This document shows positions 5,387-5,952 of a stretch of DNA of 5,952 bases, one piece after another; position 1 is the stretch's first letter; every line of letters begins with the position of its first letter. Position numbers and translations under genes: made by a program. A model generated the notes under the pieces. It did no database searches. It was not told the DNA's origin and worked only from the letters and a program-made list of their open reading frames with translations. This stretch comes from Nitriliruptoraceae bacterium (lineage in GTDB: Bacteria > Actinomycetota > Nitriliruptoria > Nitriliruptorales > Nitriliruptoraceae), in assembly GCA_007118045.1 (NCBI GenBank), contig SKTG01000421.1:1-5952 (forward strand), written 5' to 3'.

Positions 5387-5952
5387 TCAGTCCGTCCCTT
5401 CGCCCGTCAGCTTGCGCTTCATGGAGCGGATGACCCCGCCGTCGAGGATGCGCGTCACCTGCCGCTCCGACAGGTCGTGCGTCGCGGTGATCGTGGTGCC
5501 CTGGGTGACGTTCTCTATCTCGAGGTCCTGCCCCCCTTCGAGCGCGTCGCGCAGCCCCGTCAGCCGCAGCACGTCGCCGGTCTCGATCCGCTCGCGGTCG
5601 GAGGGGTCGGCGAAACGCAGGGGTACGACGCCGAAGTTGGCGAGGTTCTGCCAATGGATCCGCGCGTAGGCCTCGACCAGCGTCACGCGCAACCCGACGT
5701 AGCGGGGGGCCAGGGCGGCGTGCTCCCGTGACGAGCCCTGGCCGTAGTTCCGCCCGGCGACCACCGCGTGTCCGGCACCTCCCTCGTCCTGCACCGCGAC
5801 GGCGCGTTCGTGGTAGGTGGGGTCGACGACGTCGAACGCGAACTCCGCGATCGCCGGGATGTTGGAGCGGAACGGCAGGACCTCCGCGCCGGCGCGCAGG
5901 ATCTCGTCGGTCGAGACGTCGTCGCCCAACGTGAGCAACACGGGCAGCTCGA
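5387..5952 (-). CDS. Aconitate hydratase, C-terminal swivel domain (5' end outside window)
   Basis: The minus-strand frame is open from the right edge to the TGA at 5389-5387. The visible part, about 188 residues, is the aconitase C-terminal (domain 4) swivel region. It has ELPVLLTLGDDVSTDEIL, then FRSNIPAIAEFAF, the strongly conserved GRNYGQGSSREHAAL with the active-site Ser-Ser-Arg loop, ARIHWQNLANFGVVPL, and ADPSDRERIETGDVLRL. The pattern most resembles the shorter 'putative/Aquifex-type' aconitases rather than the AcnA/IRP1 type, but this is a memory-based judgement. The enzyme interconverts citrate and isocitrate in the TCA cycle; the [4Fe-4S] cysteines lie in the missing N-terminal part. 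It is convergent with the formate dehydrogenase operon, with only seven bases between stops, and is probably a neighbouring housekeeping gene rather than part of the system. A GTG at 5941-5939 is internal, since homology continues past it to the edge. Confidence 0.9.
   Translation of the reverse strand, partial: ELPVLLTLGDDVSTDEILRAGAEVLPFRSNIPAIAEFAFDVVDPTYHERAVAVQDEGGAGHAVVAGRNYGQGSSREHAALAPRYVGLRVTLVEAYARIHWQNLANFGVVPLRFADPSDRERIETGDVLRLTGLRDALEGGQDLEIENVTQGTTITATHDLSERQVTRILDGGVIRSMKRKLTGEGTD

Noticed and set aside
5365..5388. Possible intrinsic terminator at the convergent junction
   Set aside because: GACGCCG / CGG-C-CGTC can pair only with a bulge around a nine-base loop and has no U-run on either strand.
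1..5952. CRISPR arrays, tRNA or rRNA genes, insertion sequences
   Set aside because: I saw no regularly spaced repeats, cloverleaf-like sequence, transposase homology or terminal inverted repeats.

Overview
The window is very GC-rich DNA with strong third-position G/C bias and Arg/Ala/Asp-rich proteins. Together with the gene families, this suggests a high-GC actinobacterium; I cannot name a genus. It is mainly one operon for a soluble, cytoplasmic, NAD-linked, molybdenum (or tungsten) formate dehydrogenase of the FdsABG / NuoEFG-like type. It is flanked on the left by the 3' end of a spermidine-synthase-like gene and on the right by the 3' end of a convergent aconitase gene.

Layout. Bases 1-419 (+) hold the C-terminal part of a spermidine-synthase-like methyltransferase-fold protein. 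Bases 420-557 are a non-coding leader with a 12-bp tandem repeat and two mutually exclusive hairpins, ending in a strong Shine-Dalgarno. Bases 558-2522 (+) encode the catalytic bulk of the formate dehydrogenase alpha subunit. An in-frame TGA at 849-851 sits exactly at the active-site Sec/Cys position and is followed by a bacterial SECIS-type hairpin, so the gene should be read through as a 654-residue selenoprotein rather than two broken ORFs. Bases 2527-4320 (+) encode a NuoE-NuoF fusion, the NAD/FMN diaphorase. Bases 4351-5379 (+) encode an iron-sulfur protein with a [2Fe-2S] domain, a 2x[4Fe-4S] ferredoxin domain and, at its C-terminus, the N-terminal [4Fe-4S] segment that normally begins the molybdoenzyme alpha subunit. 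Bases 5387-5952 (-) are the C-terminal swivel domain of aconitase.

How the genes work together. Formate would be oxidised at the Mo/W-bis-MGD-selenocysteine centre. Electrons would pass through the [4Fe-4S] cluster supplied in trans by the third gene, then its ferredoxin and [2Fe-2S] clusters, to the NuoF-like [4Fe-4S]/FMN site and NAD+. Physiologically the reaction may also run in the CO2-reducing direction.

The most unusual points are: (i) the alpha subunit is split just after its N-terminal [4Fe-4S] segment, with the C-terminal part encoded first and the N-terminal part last in the operon; (ii) the split enzyme is also a selenoprotein, in a window where every gene ends with TGA; (iii) the iron-sulfur subunit lacks the His/Cys-type [4Fe-4S] motif expected between its [2Fe-2S] and ferredoxin domains; (iv) the leader has attenuator-like alternative pairing.
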